From assembly GCA_963976625.1 (NCBI GenBank), contig CAXBLA010000008.1:1-64000 (forward strand): a stretch of 64,000 bases of DNA, written 5' to 3'. The notes under the pieces were generated by a model. The model was not told where the DNA came from. It did no database searches and was given only the letters and a program-made list of their open reading frames with translations. Of the stretch, positions 51,107-59,421 are shown piece by piece. Both the position numbers and the translations under genes were made by a program. The stretch comes from UBA1924 sp963976625. GTDB lineage: Bacteria; Planctomycetota; Phycisphaerae; Phycisphaerales; UBA1924. The number at the start of each line of letters is the position of its first letter. Within the stretch, counting starts at the first letter, position 1.

Positions 51107-51913
51107 CTAATCGACTTTCCCAGCGACCAGCACGATGAAGTTCTCGTCGAGTTCTTCCTGCCCGTCCTCGACCGGGAGTACAAAGGCGTTGCCGTCCTCA
51201 TCCACCGCGTCGGCCAGCTTCGTATACACCAAGCTCTGCGAGAACCCCGCATCGCTCATCGCGTCGCGCAGCTCCGTGATCGACCACAGACGCCACTCAT
51301 AGACAAACGCGTCCTCGAGCTCAAACTCGATCACGCCCGCGCGTTCCACCCGGAAGTGGATCAGGTTGGTCACCATCCCGGTCGTCGGGTCGCCCTCGTG
51401 CTGCTCCCAGGTGTATCGGCACAGCTTGCCCCCGGGCATCGGGTGGGCCCGGTGCACGCCCCCGAGCGTGTAGGCGCTCTCGCCGCCGTAGGTATCGCAG
51501 ATGAAGACCCCGCCCGGGTTGAGTCGGCTCTTGACATGGCGCAGGTACTCGATCAACTCCGCACGCGTGTGCAGATACCCGATCGAGAAGTTCCCGACGA
51601 ACAAGACATCGCAGGCGCTGTCGATCGCGTGCACATCGCAGCAGTGCTTAGCGATCCGCTCGTGCATGCCGCGTTTATTGAGCGTCTCTTCGTCGAAGTC
51701 CACCGCGATCGCTTGGGCCCCATCGCGCTCGACCCACAGGTGCGAGAGCGCCGCGGTGCCCGAGAAATCCTCGCCCAACACCGTCGGCTCATCCCCATGC
51801 ACCGCCCGCAGCAGCGGGACGAGGTCCTTGGGCGATTGCACACACAGCTCATAGAGATCGTGCTTGTCGTACTCGCTCGTGTTGGTGTTGTTCCCGTCGG
51901 GATCGATCAGCAT
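51107..51913 (-). CDS. Class I SAM-dependent methyltransferase
   Basis: 268 residues. VLGEDFSGTAALSHLWV is motif I (glycine loop), followed by IAVDFDEETL (acidic residue binding the ribose), CDVLFVGNFSIGYL and LNPGGVFICDTYGGES. The C-terminal ~100 residues (FELEDAFVYEWRLWSITELR, DAMSDAGF) are the substrate side of the fold. The substrate is unknown. It is encoded 31 bp downstream of tyrS on the same strand. Confidence 0.88.
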   Translation of the reverse strand: MLIDPDGNNTNTSEYDKHDLYELCVQSPKDLVPLLRAVHGDEPTVLGEDFSGTAALSHLWVERDGAQAIAVDFDEETLNKRGMHERIAKHCCDVHAIDSACDVLFVGNFSIGYLHTRAELIEYLRHVKSRLNPGGVFICDTYGGESAYTLGGVHRAHPMPGGKLCRYTWEQHEGDPTTGMVTNLIHFRVERAGVIEFELEDAFVYEWRLWSITELRDAMSDAGFSQSLVYTKLADAVDEDGNAFVLPVEDGQEELDENFIVLVAGKVD

Positions 51914-51944
51914 CGTTGAGCTCTCTTCACGCTTAGAAACAGAC

Positions 51945-53522
51945 TCACGCCCATTTGGTCAGGTGCCATTTCTTCTTGCCGCGACGGATCGCAATGATCG
52001 AGCCGTGCAGGAGCGCCGATTCATCGACGACCGTGTCGCCGTCGATCTTCTGGCCGTTGATCGAGACCGAGCCCTCGCTGAGGAACTCCTTGGCCTCGCG
52101 GTTCGACGACGCGAGCTTGATCGCTTTGAGCAGCTCGATCATGTTCACCCCGCCGCTGAGTTCCGCCTTGTCATGCTCCGTCGTCGGCACGCTGGCAAAC
52201 ACCTCGAGCATGGTCGCCTCATCGAGCGACGCGATATCCCCACTAAACAACGCCTTGCCCGCGGCCTCCGCGTTCTCCATCGCTGCCTGCCCGTGCAGGA
52301 TCGTCGTGGCTTCTTGCGCCAGCGTCCGCTGGAGCTCACGCTTGCCGGGGTTCTCGTCGTGGCGGGCGATAAGTTCAACCACGCCTTCGACCTCTATGCC
52401 GTCGATCGTGGTCGTATGCTGCGGCAAGAAGGTAAACACCTTGATCCAGCTCCGCGCATCCTCGTCGCTGGCGTTGAGCCAGAACTGGTAGTACGCGTAC
52501 GGCGAGGTCCGCTGAGCCGTCAGCCAGATCGCCCCCTTCTCGGTCTTCCCAAACTTCCCGCCATCGGCTTTTTGCACAAGCGGAACCGTGAGACCAAATG
52601 CACTTTTCTCTTTGAACTGCAACTCAAAATCAAGCCGCTTATCCTCTTCAGGAGAAAACGGTATCTCCGAGAACCTGCGCCTGTTAACTACTAGACCGGG
52701 TACGAGTGCCGCGCCGTATTCACTGGGTTTCTCGTCGTACTCTTGTGCCGCAGCGTCAGTAATAATCTTCTGAGTAACATTCGCCCCCGCTTTACCTGCT
52801 ATTTTGTAAAATCGTTGATTCATCTTTGTCAAGAATTCATGACGATGTCTCCGAATTAAGTCTGAACCTGCCACGATGTTTCCATACTGATCGCTCCCAC
52901 CGGCTTGCACCGTGACGCCCTTCGCCTTGTACAAGTGTGCAAAGTCGTACGCCTGCAGGATCATGTACGAGAACTCGGTGTAGCTGATGCCCTGCTCGCG
53001 GTTGTTGAGCCGCTCCTTGACCGATTCCTTCTGCATCATCATGTTGACGCTGAAGTGCTTGCCGATGTCGCGGAGGGCCTCGATGAACGAGATCTCCTTG
53101 AGCCAGTCGTAGTTGTTGAGGATCTGGTGCTCGGGGCCGTCGATCTGATCGAGCACGGAGCTGTAGATCGGGCGCTGGCAGTTGATAAAGTGCTCGATGG
53201 TCTCGACGGTGTTGAGCTGGCGCTCGGCGCTCTTGCCCGACGGATCGCCGATGAGCCCGGTGCCCCCGCCCATCACCACGATCGGCGAGTGACCCGCCCG
53301 CTTGACATGGGCCAAGAGCATGATCGGCACGAGGTTCCCGATCGTCAGCGAGTCGGCCGTGGGATCGAAACCGGCGTAGATCTTGCGGGGCGAACCCTGC
53401 GGATCGCCCAGGTGCTCGCGCAGCCCCTGCTCGTCGGTGCAGTCCTTGAGGAGCCCGCGCCAAGAGAGCTCGTCGAGCAGGTCAATCGTTCCGGTGTTGG
53501 TGTCGGCTTTCGTATCACTCAT
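51945..53522 (-). CDS. tyrS: Tyrosyl-tRNA synthetase with an inserted segment
   Basis: 525 residues; typical bacterial TyrS is ~420. The N-terminal Rossmann fold has KIYAGFDPTADSLTIGN (HIGH equivalent TIGN), GGGTGLIGDPSGKSAER, GISYTEFSYMILQAYDF and VQAGGSDQYGNIVAGSDLIR; the KMSKS-like motif is KFGKT (~323-327). The C-terminal S4 domain (SNREAKEFLSEGSVSINGQK) is present. Between residues ~226 and ~308, after SDLIRR and before FGLTVPLV, an extra ~83 residues occur (HRHEFLTKMNQRFYKIAGKA, then EDKRLDFELQFKEK). This segment is about 46% GC by hand count, against about 67% in the flank. It does not begin or end with intein residues. Confidence 0.95.
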   Translation of the reverse strand: MSDTKADTNTGTIDLLDELSWRGLLKDCTDEQGLREHLGDPQGSPRKIYAGFDPTADSLTIGNLVPIMLLAHVKRAGHSPIVVMGGGTGLIGDPSGKSAERQLNTVETIEHFINCQRPIYSSVLDQIDGPEHQILNNYDWLKEISFIEALRDIGKHFSVNMMMQKESVKERLNNREQGISYTEFSYMILQAYDFAHLYKAKGVTVQAGGSDQYGNIVAGSDLIRRHRHEFLTKMNQRFYKIAGKAGANVTQKIITDAAAQEYDEKPSEYGAALVPGLVVNRRRFSEIPFSPEEDKRLDFELQFKEKSAFGLTVPLVQKADGGKFGKTEKGAIWLTAQRTSPYAYYQFWLNASDEDARSWIKVFTFLPQHTTTIDGIEVEGVVELIARHDENPGKRELQRTLAQEATTILHGQAAMENAEAAGKALFSGDIASLDEATMLEVFASVPTTEHDKAELSGGVNMIELLKAIKLASSNREAKEFLSEGSVSINGQKIDGDTVVDESALLHGSIIAIRRGKKKWHLTKWA

Positions 53523-53585
53523 GGTGCCAGAGGATAGGTCCGCCAGACACCACAGGCATGACCAGAAGCCGAGTTCTAAAGCCGC

Positions 53586-54539
53586 TTACGGCAGGCGAGC
53601 CTCGAGCATCCAGTCGGCGCTCGTCGCATCGTTGGACCAATGCCGCATGTCGTTGAACTCGTCCCAGCCCCACTGGTCCGCGTGCCCATCGATCAACCCG
53701 GAGATCCCCTTGCCGTTGTACCGCAGGGAGACATGGCCGGAGTTGCGTTCGACAAAGTCTGTGTTCTCGTCGTATTCCAGATCCCACTTGCGACCAGAAA
53801 CGGCGTACACGCTGGGCGCCTTGATCGAGTAGTGCCCCTCGACACGCCCCTGGATAATGGCCGATTCAGCGGAGTCGTAATAGCGTGACGACGAGAACGC
53901 CATGAGGTTGCTCGGGCGTTTCACCTCGTACATCTTGGTGACATAGAACTTGCCGAAGAGCTGACGCCCTGAATCGCTGAAGCCCGTAAAATCACCGTTG
54001 ATGCCCCCTCCGACGAAGAGCGAGTTGAGCCCGAACGATGGGAACAGGCTGATCACATAGCGCATTTGATAGTCGGCCGCTGAATCAGTGCTTGCCCCCT
54101 GCGAATCTGCGAGATCTTGAATCACGCGTTCGTCTTGGTACAACGCCTCAAAGTTTCCATCAAAGTACGAGATCAATCGCCATGGATAGCGTGAGCCGAT
54201 GACCTGCCCCAGCCGCTGGTTGTTGAAGTCGCGGGGATCGGTGCGGGTACGCACCATCTTGCCCCAAAGCGTGTCATCCGGGTACCCGAGAAGCAGGTTG
54301 TCGCGGTTGTCCTGGGCGTACATGGTGTAGGCGAGCATGGTCTGGCGCATGCCCGACTGCTCGCGCACGGCCATGGCCGTCACCTTCGCCTTGCCCAGCG
54401 CCGGGAGCAAGATTCCGATAAGCAACGCGATGATCGCGATCACGACCAGAAGCTCGATGAGCGTGAAACCGCCCGACGCCCGGCGCGTATCTTGGATTGA
54501 CCTATTGGATGCCTTGGGATTGCTCAGTTCTTGGTTCAT
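53586..54539 (-). CDS. Type IV pilin-like / type II secretion pseudopilin
   Basis: 317 residues from the ATG at 54539, which has AAGGA about 10 nt upstream. The N-terminal GGFTLIELLVVIAIIALL matches the prepilin peptidase cleavage site (Gly-Phe) and the hydrophobic helix; LLPALGKAK follows. The body is a beta-rich secreted domain with SLRYNGKGISGLIDGHADQW near the end, resembling the C-terminal motif of planctomycete DUF1559-like proteins. Exported and probably assembled into a pseudopilus or the cell surface. Confidence 0.86.
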   Translation of the reverse strand: MNQELSNPKASNRSIQDTRRASGGFTLIELLVVIAIIALLIGILLPALGKAKVTAMAVREQSGMRQTMLAYTMYAQDNRDNLLLGYPDDTLWGKMVRTRTDPRDFNNQRLGQVIGSRYPWRLISYFDGNFEALYQDERVIQDLADSQGASTDSAADYQMRYVISLFPSFGLNSLFVGGGINGDFTGFSDSGRQLFGKFYVTKMYEVKRPSNLMAFSSSRYYDSAESAIIQGRVEGHYSIKAPSVYAVSGRKWDLEYDENTDFVERNSGHVSLRYNGKGISGLIDGHADQWGWDEFNDMRHWSNDATSADWMLEARLP

Positions 54540-54742
54540 CGCCGAGTGTCCTTGCGTGTGGTCCAAGCGAAGTGTTCCTTGCTTCCATGATTTTCGGTTC
54601 ATTGAGACCGAATATCAATAGAGGACGATTAATTCCGTGCGAATGAGACTCACTCTCAATTGGCAGGCTACGATCATCCTAGTCGATCCAACCCACCCTT
54701 TGCTGATCGAACAGCAAATTAATTACTCGGAGAAGAGAAACC

Positions 54743-55786
54743 ATGAGTAACCACCCCACCCCCATTTCACTGCTGAGCACCTTGCTCGGTGCCTGTGCTT
54801 GCCTGAGCGCCGCCCAGACCCAACTCATCGAGGCCGATTACAGCGTGCCGACACTCGATCGCTGGAACTACCCGTTCAACGGCTCGCCCGGAACCCGCCT
54901 CACCGCGTCCACCTTCGGCGCTGTCGAGCTCGAAGGCTTCGACGATCACGACGCGCAACTCTTGCTGGGCTTCGACACTTTCAACGAAGTCACCACCGGG
55001 CTCGACGCCGCCGAGTACCGCGTGCTCCGCGCGGTCGTCACCATCACCAACTCCAACGGCGACGAGTTCCGCTACGACCCCACCTACGACACCCACGATA
55101 CCTACGCCTTCCTCGACGAATCCTTCGACCCAGATCCGGGGCGTCCGGTGCACCTCTGGGCGGTTGGCTACCGCAACGGGTTCGATCAATCTTCCTATGG
55201 CGAGTTCACCGCGTTCGGCGGCCCGCCGGTCATCGATCCCACGCAGCAATCTCGCCACGCATTCGCGGCTTACTTCCCAGACGACTCCACCCCCGTTGAC
55301 ATCTCCAACAGCCTCAAAGAAGAGTTCGACCCCACCCCCATGGCGATCGGATTCAACGACGAGCTGATCCCGGGCGAGACCATCCCCGAGAACACAGCAC
55401 TGACCTTCGAGGTCGATCTGTGCGATCCGATGATCCGGGCGTATCTGGCCGATGGCTTGTCGCTCGGCGAGGTCCGCTTCGCCGTCACCTCGCTCCACAC
55501 CGCCAACGGCGGCAAGGGCGGGGGCAAGGGCGACATCTCCTACCCGTTCTGGTACACCAAAGAGAACCCCATCGCCCAGATCTTGGGCTACACACCCACG
55601 CTGAGCCTCGAGGTCCGCATCGGATCCGCCGGCGATTACAACGCCGACGGGCTCTACGACTTCTTCGATGTCTCCGCCTTCCTCGATGACTTCGGCGCGG
55701 GCAACCCAGCCGCCGATCTCACCGGCGACTGCGTGTTCGACTTCTTCGATGTCTCGGACTTCCTCGACGCCTTCGCCAATCGCTAA
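54743..55786 (+). CDS. Secreted protein with C-terminal dockerin-like repeats
   Basis: 347 residues. A signal peptide (ISLLSTLLGACACLSAAQ) leads into a beta-rich domain (EYRVLRAVVTITNSNGDEFR, IPENTALTFEVDLCDPMIRA) that has no family I recognise. Two repeats at the C-terminus are DYNADGLYDFFDVSAFLDDF and DLTGDCVFDFFDVSDFLDAF. Unlike its neighbour at 48347, the flanking Cys pair and final GCP are missing and it ends FANR, so surface attachment may differ. AGAGAA precedes the ATG (CGGAGAAGAGAAACC). Confidence 0.86.
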   Translation: MSNHPTPISLLSTLLGACACLSAAQTQLIEADYSVPTLDRWNYPFNGSPGTRLTASTFGAVELEGFDDHDAQLLLGFDTFNEVTTGLDAAEYRVLRAVVTITNSNGDEFRYDPTYDTHDTYAFLDESFDPDPGRPVHLWAVGYRNGFDQSSYGEFTAFGGPPVIDPTQQSRHAFAAYFPDDSTPVDISNSLKEEFDPTPMAIGFNDELIPGETIPENTALTFEVDLCDPMIRAYLADGLSLGEVRFAVTSLHTANGGKGGGKGDISYPFWYTKENPIAQILGYTPTLSLEVRIGSAGDYNADGLYDFFDVSAFLDDFGAGNPAADLTGDCVFDFFDVSDFLDAFANR

Positions 55787-55867
55787 ATCCAAAGTATTCA
55801 CACACCACAGCCAACCACAACCACCCGCATCCGTAAACGCGGGTTTTACTCAAGAGAGAACAGAGAT

Positions 55868-56539
55868 ATGAACACCACCAGCAACATCGCATTCCTGACC
55901 ATCGCCGCGAGCACCTGCGTGAGCGTCGCCGGCGTGGCCAACTTCACCGAGACCTTCGAGACCGGCACCAACGGCTGGCTCCAGGGCTCGTTCAGCGAAG
56001 CCAACTACTTCGCCACCGGCGCGATGGACGGCAGCGCGTTTATCTCCGCCACCGCGGACCTCAACAGCGCCGGGCCCTTTGGGCTCACCGCGATCCGCGG
56101 CCAGGGCGACTTCGACGCTTCAGGCGACGCGTTTGTGGGCGATTACCTCGCCAGCGGGATCGACATGGTCTCGTTCGACTTCCGCCACAACGCCGGGCAA
56201 GACCTGGGCATCGCCCTGCGGGTCTCAGGACCAAACAACTTCCCGGGCTTCGCCATCGAGCTCCCCGAGATGGTCGCATCGGGCCAGTGGGTCACCCTCT
56301 CCTTCGAGCTCAGCTTCATGAACCCGCTGCTGACCATCGAGGGCGCACCGACCCCACAGGCATTCGCCAGCGTCATGAACGATGTCGGCAACCTGCAGGT
56401 CTCCGTCGATCGCCCCGACGGCTTGGACACCGAGTTCATCGTCGATTTCGATATCGACAATGTCTCGATCACCCCGGCCCCATCGGCCCTCGCTCTGCTC
56501 TCGCTGGGCGGGCTGGCGACCGCACGCCGCCGTCGATAA
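55868..56539 (+). CDS. Secreted protein with PEP-CTERM-like sorting signal
   Basis: 223 residues. The signal peptide (IAFLTIAASTCVSVAG) is followed by a beta-sandwich-like domain (FTETFETGTNGWLQGSFSEA; FVDFDIDNVSIT near the end), as seen in carbohydrate-binding-like modules. The C-terminus is PAPSALALLSLGGLATARRR, the PEP-CTERM sorting pattern (Pro-rich start, hydrophobic helix, Arg cluster) recognised by an exosortase. No exosortase gene is in this window. Confidence 0.85.
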   Translation: MNTTSNIAFLTIAASTCVSVAGVANFTETFETGTNGWLQGSFSEANYFATGAMDGSAFISATADLNSAGPFGLTAIRGQGDFDASGDAFVGDYLASGIDMVSFDFRHNAGQDLGIALRVSGPNNFPGFAIELPEMVASGQWVTLSFELSFMNPLLTIEGAPTPQAFASVMNDVGNLQVSVDRPDGLDTEFIVDFDIDNVSITPAPSALALLSLGGLATARRRR

Positions 56540-56579
56540 ATCCGAATTTCATTTGTTATTCAAGTTATACACGCAAAAT

Positions 56580-56618
56580 AAGGCCCATCGTTGCTCGCAG
56601 CGTTGGGCCTTGTGCTTT
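56580..56618 (+). terminator. Bidirectional terminator between the PEP-CTERM and methyltransferase genes
   Basis: AAGGCCCA and TGGGCCTT enclose an inner CG/TGC//GCA/CG pairing. The right side is T-poor, but on the minus strand the stem is followed by TTATTTTG, so it can end the converging methyltransferase mRNA as well. Confidence 0.65.
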
Positions 56619-56630
56619 GGAAGCCGCAGA

Positions 56631-57389
56631 CTAATTCAGCCGATCTTGAGCGACCTTGATCGCTTCCGGGTTCTGATCACTGCCGACATACCCGCGCCCG
56701 AGGTTCTTGGCCGCCACCAGCGTCGTCCCCGATCCACAGCACGGGTCGTAGACCACACCATTTGGTGGGCAGCACGCCCCGACAAGCATCTCCAGCAGCG
56801 CCACCGGCTTCTGCGTCGGGTACCCCACCCGTTCGTCGGCCATGTTGTTGAGCGCGGGCACATCGAGCACATCCGTGGCTTTCTTCATTTGTCCCTTCAT
56901 CCGGTTGCTCGTCGCCGGCACCATCGGAGGATCAAAGTAGTACCGATCCGGATCGAGACAGTAAAACAAAATATCGTCGTGCTTGCGCGCAAAGCGTCGT
57001 GGCGAAGACCCCCCAAGCCCGTACCGCCAGATCAGATGATTCACAAACCGATCCTCGCCGAGCAAGTCATCAAGCAGCAGGCGGACACGATGCGATGTCC
57101 GCCAGTCCACATGGATCAAGACCGACCCCGTTTGCTTGAGCTTGGGCAGCGTCGCCTGGAGCCGAGCCGAGCACCACTCGACCCACGCGTGGGTCGTCGC
57201 CCATGAATCTTCATAAGACCCCGCGTCGCCCGATTGGGTCTTGCCAGTATTAAAGGGCGGATCGACATAGAGCAGGTCGATCGACGCCGGATCGAGCATG
57301 GCCGCCGAATTGATCCAATCAGCGCGCACAAGCTGGGCGACACCGGATTCTGATTGACTCTCATTGCTTTGGCTGAACTGACGACTCAT
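56631..57389 (-). CDS. Orphan DNA adenine/cytosine-N4 methyltransferase (beta class)
   Basis: 252 residues. The catalytic motif IV is LLYVDPPFNTGKT, near the N-terminus, and the SAM-binding motif I, YDPCCGSGTTLVAA, is near the C-terminus, which gives the beta-class order. Between them lies the target-recognition region (GLGGSSPRRFARKHDDILFY). DPPF favours N6-adenine methylation but does not prove it. No restriction endonuclease or specificity subunit is adjacent, so it is probably a solitary epigenetic methyltransferase; the recognition site is unknown. Confidence 0.87.
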   Translation of the reverse strand: MSRQFSQSNESQSESGVAQLVRADWINSAAMLDPASIDLLYVDPPFNTGKTQSGDAGSYEDSWATTHAWVEWCSARLQATLPKLKQTGSVLIHVDWRTSHRVRLLLDDLLGEDRFVNHLIWRYGLGGSSPRRFARKHDDILFYCLDPDRYYFDPPMVPATSNRMKGQMKKATDVLDVPALNNMADERVGYPTQKPVALLEMLVGACCPPNGVVYDPCCGSGTTLVAAKNLGRGYVGSDQNPEAIKVAQDRLN

Positions 57390-57449
57390 TGGGCGAGTAT
57401 ACCACCATGAATCATGTACTGAGCCACACCGGAAGAGCTAGAATCGACC

Positions 57450-58760
57450 ATGCACCCACGCAACCCAACCCGTCCCATCTTTGTCGGCGACTCCCGGACC
57501 GGAATTATCCAGATCGGCGGCGGGATCGCCCTCGATCACCCGCTCGCCAATGGGCTCACAACCCCGCACCAAATCGCCCCGGTGAGCGTGCAGACCATGA
57601 CCGCGGGCTACACCCACACAATCGATCAGTGCGTCGCCGAGATCCACAAGCTGACCACCGCCGGTGCTGATATTGTCCGCGTAGCCGTGCCCGAGAAGAA
57701 GGACACCGAGGCCCTCAAAGAGATCCTCGCCCAGACCACCGTGCCCATCGTCGCCGATGTCCACTTCCATTTCAAGCGGGCCCTCGAAGCCATCGAAGCG
57801 GGCGTGCACAAGATCCGGCTCAACCCAGGCAACATCACCGACCGCGCCCAGGTCGAGCAGGTTATCGACGCGTGCAAAGAACGCTCGATCCCCATCCGCG
57901 TGGGCGTCAACGAGGGCTCGATCATCGAGCGCAAGGACAAGCAGGCCCGCGCCAAAGAACTCGGGGCCGTCTTCGGCGACAACAAGCACGGGTACATGAT
58001 GGCGATCATGATCGCCAAGCTCGAAGAATACCTCGACATCTTCTACGAACGCGATTTCTACGACATCGCCATCAGCGCCAAATCCATGGACGCGGCCCTC
58101 GTCATCGACGCCTACACCGAGATCTCCAAACGCTTCGCCCACCCACTACATCTCGGCGTGACCCACGCCGGGCCCAAAGAAACCGGGTGTATCCGCTCGG
58201 TCGTTGCGCTGGGCACGCTGCTTGCCAACGGTATCGGCGACACCATCCGCATCTCCTACGCCAACGACCCGATCTACGAGGTCGAGGATGGGCTCGAGCT
58301 GCTCTACACGCTGGGCAAGCGCGAGCGGATCGGGGCTGAGCTCATCGCGTGCCCGACCTGCGGGCGCATCCAGGTCGACCTGTTCACGCTCGTGCAAGAG
58401 GTCAACGACAAGCTCAATGAGGACATCACCGTCCCGATGAAGGTGGCCGTGATGGGCTGCGTGGTCAACGGCCCGGGCGAAGCCGAGGGCGCGGATGTCG
58501 CGGTCTTCGCCGGCGATCGCAAGGGCATTATCTATGTCCAGGGCGAGAAGGTCGCCACCGTCAGCGAAGACGAGATCCTCGATCGCCTGCTCGACGAGTG
58601 CAAAGATTTTCAGACCAAGGTGCTCAGCGGCGAAGTGAAGCTCGGCGAGAAGAAGGTGGACATCGTCCCGCCGGATCCGCTGGGTGAGTTGGGCAGCGGC
58701 TGGGAAAAAATGGCCGCCACCCGCATGGGCCACACCCCGCTGACCATCGAAGGCGAGTAG
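57450..58760 (+). CDS. ispG: 4-hydroxy-3-methylbut-2-enyl diphosphate synthase (flavodoxin/ferredoxin)
   Basis: 436 residues. IspG makes HMBPP in the MEP isoprenoid pathway and uses a [4Fe-4S] cluster. The TIM-barrel part has APVSVQTMT, GADIVRVAVP, VADVHFHFKRALEA and KIRLNPGNI; the cluster ligands are the CPTCGR pair (Cys301, Cys304) and MGCVVNGPGE (Cys337, Glu344). It is the short two-domain bacterial form. Encoded divergently from the methyltransferase gene. Confidence 0.96.
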   Translation: MHPRNPTRPIFVGDSRTGIIQIGGGIALDHPLANGLTTPHQIAPVSVQTMTAGYTHTIDQCVAEIHKLTTAGADIVRVAVPEKKDTEALKEILAQTTVPIVADVHFHFKRALEAIEAGVHKIRLNPGNITDRAQVEQVIDACKERSIPIRVGVNEGSIIERKDKQARAKELGAVFGDNKHGYMMAIMIAKLEEYLDIFYERDFYDIAISAKSMDAALVIDAYTEISKRFAHPLHLGVTHAGPKETGCIRSVVALGTLLANGIGDTIRISYANDPIYEVEDGLELLYTLGKRERIGAELIACPTCGRIQVDLFTLVQEVNDKLNEDITVPMKVAVMGCVVNGPGEAEGADVAVFAGDRKGIIYVQGEKVATVSEDEILDRLLDECKDFQTKVLSGEVKLGEKKVDIVPPDPLGELGSGWEKMAATRMGHTPLTIEGE

Positions 58761-58778
58761 ACCAATAGTGGATGTTCA

Positions 58779-59279
58779 ATGAGAAAATTTTTTAAGCGAT
58801 TGAACATGACGAATACACCCAGTATCAGGTCAATACCTCGTGAAGAATTCCCTTGGCCTAGTGGTGGTACAAGCAATGGCATCGTATTTTCCGATGGCTA
58901 TTACGGTGCCATTGTGTATGCCTGCTGGCCTAATGGAAACCATGAAGAACCACTGGGATATGCTGTTCTCCGAATTGACGGCGGAACTGCGGTCACCACA
59001 GGAAGCCCAAATGACGAAGCCCAAGGCAATCATCCAGTTTCAGAAATCATGAATGACGACGACGGTTTTTTTGTAGAGCTAGTGAACTCACCTTGGATCC
59101 CGATCATACTTCGACAAGCCCACAAAGATCGGGTTTATCCATCGTTTCTATCGTGCAAGCACTTCGTGTTCTTCTTCAAAGAGAACACCGTCGAATTCTT
59201 TGCTGACGGCTTTACGCATATTGGCACCTATGCAGAGGCTAGTGACGCTTACAAGGCAGCCATCAGTTGCTTAGACTGA
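58779..59279 (+). CDS. Hypothetical protein in an AT-richer patch
   Basis: 166 residues from the ATG at 58779; an internal ATG at 58806 (MTNTPSIRS) is an alternative. About 49% GC by hand count over 58801-59160, well below its neighbours. It has no signal peptide and no recognised motif (GGTSNGIVFSDGYYGAIVY, KHFVFFFKENTVEFFADGFT). No good ribosome-binding site is visible, so whether it is translated is uncertain. Composition suggests recent acquisition; it lies directly after ispG. Confidence 0.6.
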   Translation: MRKFFKRLNMTNTPSIRSIPREEFPWPSGGTSNGIVFSDGYYGAIVYACWPNGNHEEPLGYAVLRIDGGTAVTTGSPNDEAQGNHPVSEIMNDDDGFFVELVNSPWIPIILRQAHKDRVYPSFLSCKHFVFFFKENTVEFFADGFTHIGTYAEASDAYKAAISCLD

Positions 59280-59421
59280 TGCGAATCTGCTTCACAATGA
59301 CACGCCCTAACCAACACTAATTTCGCCCGAATTGTGGGCTTATTCGCATAGTTATGCCGAGATTATCAGACCAAGCCGATCCGTTTGGCTTGCCCTATGG
59401 GTCCAAAGTCTGAGGTCCGAC

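Noticed and set aside
52599..52847. Intein or group II intron in tyrS
   Set aside because: No Cys/Ser at the start, no HN at the end, and the reading frame simply continues; an insertion in the protein explains it.
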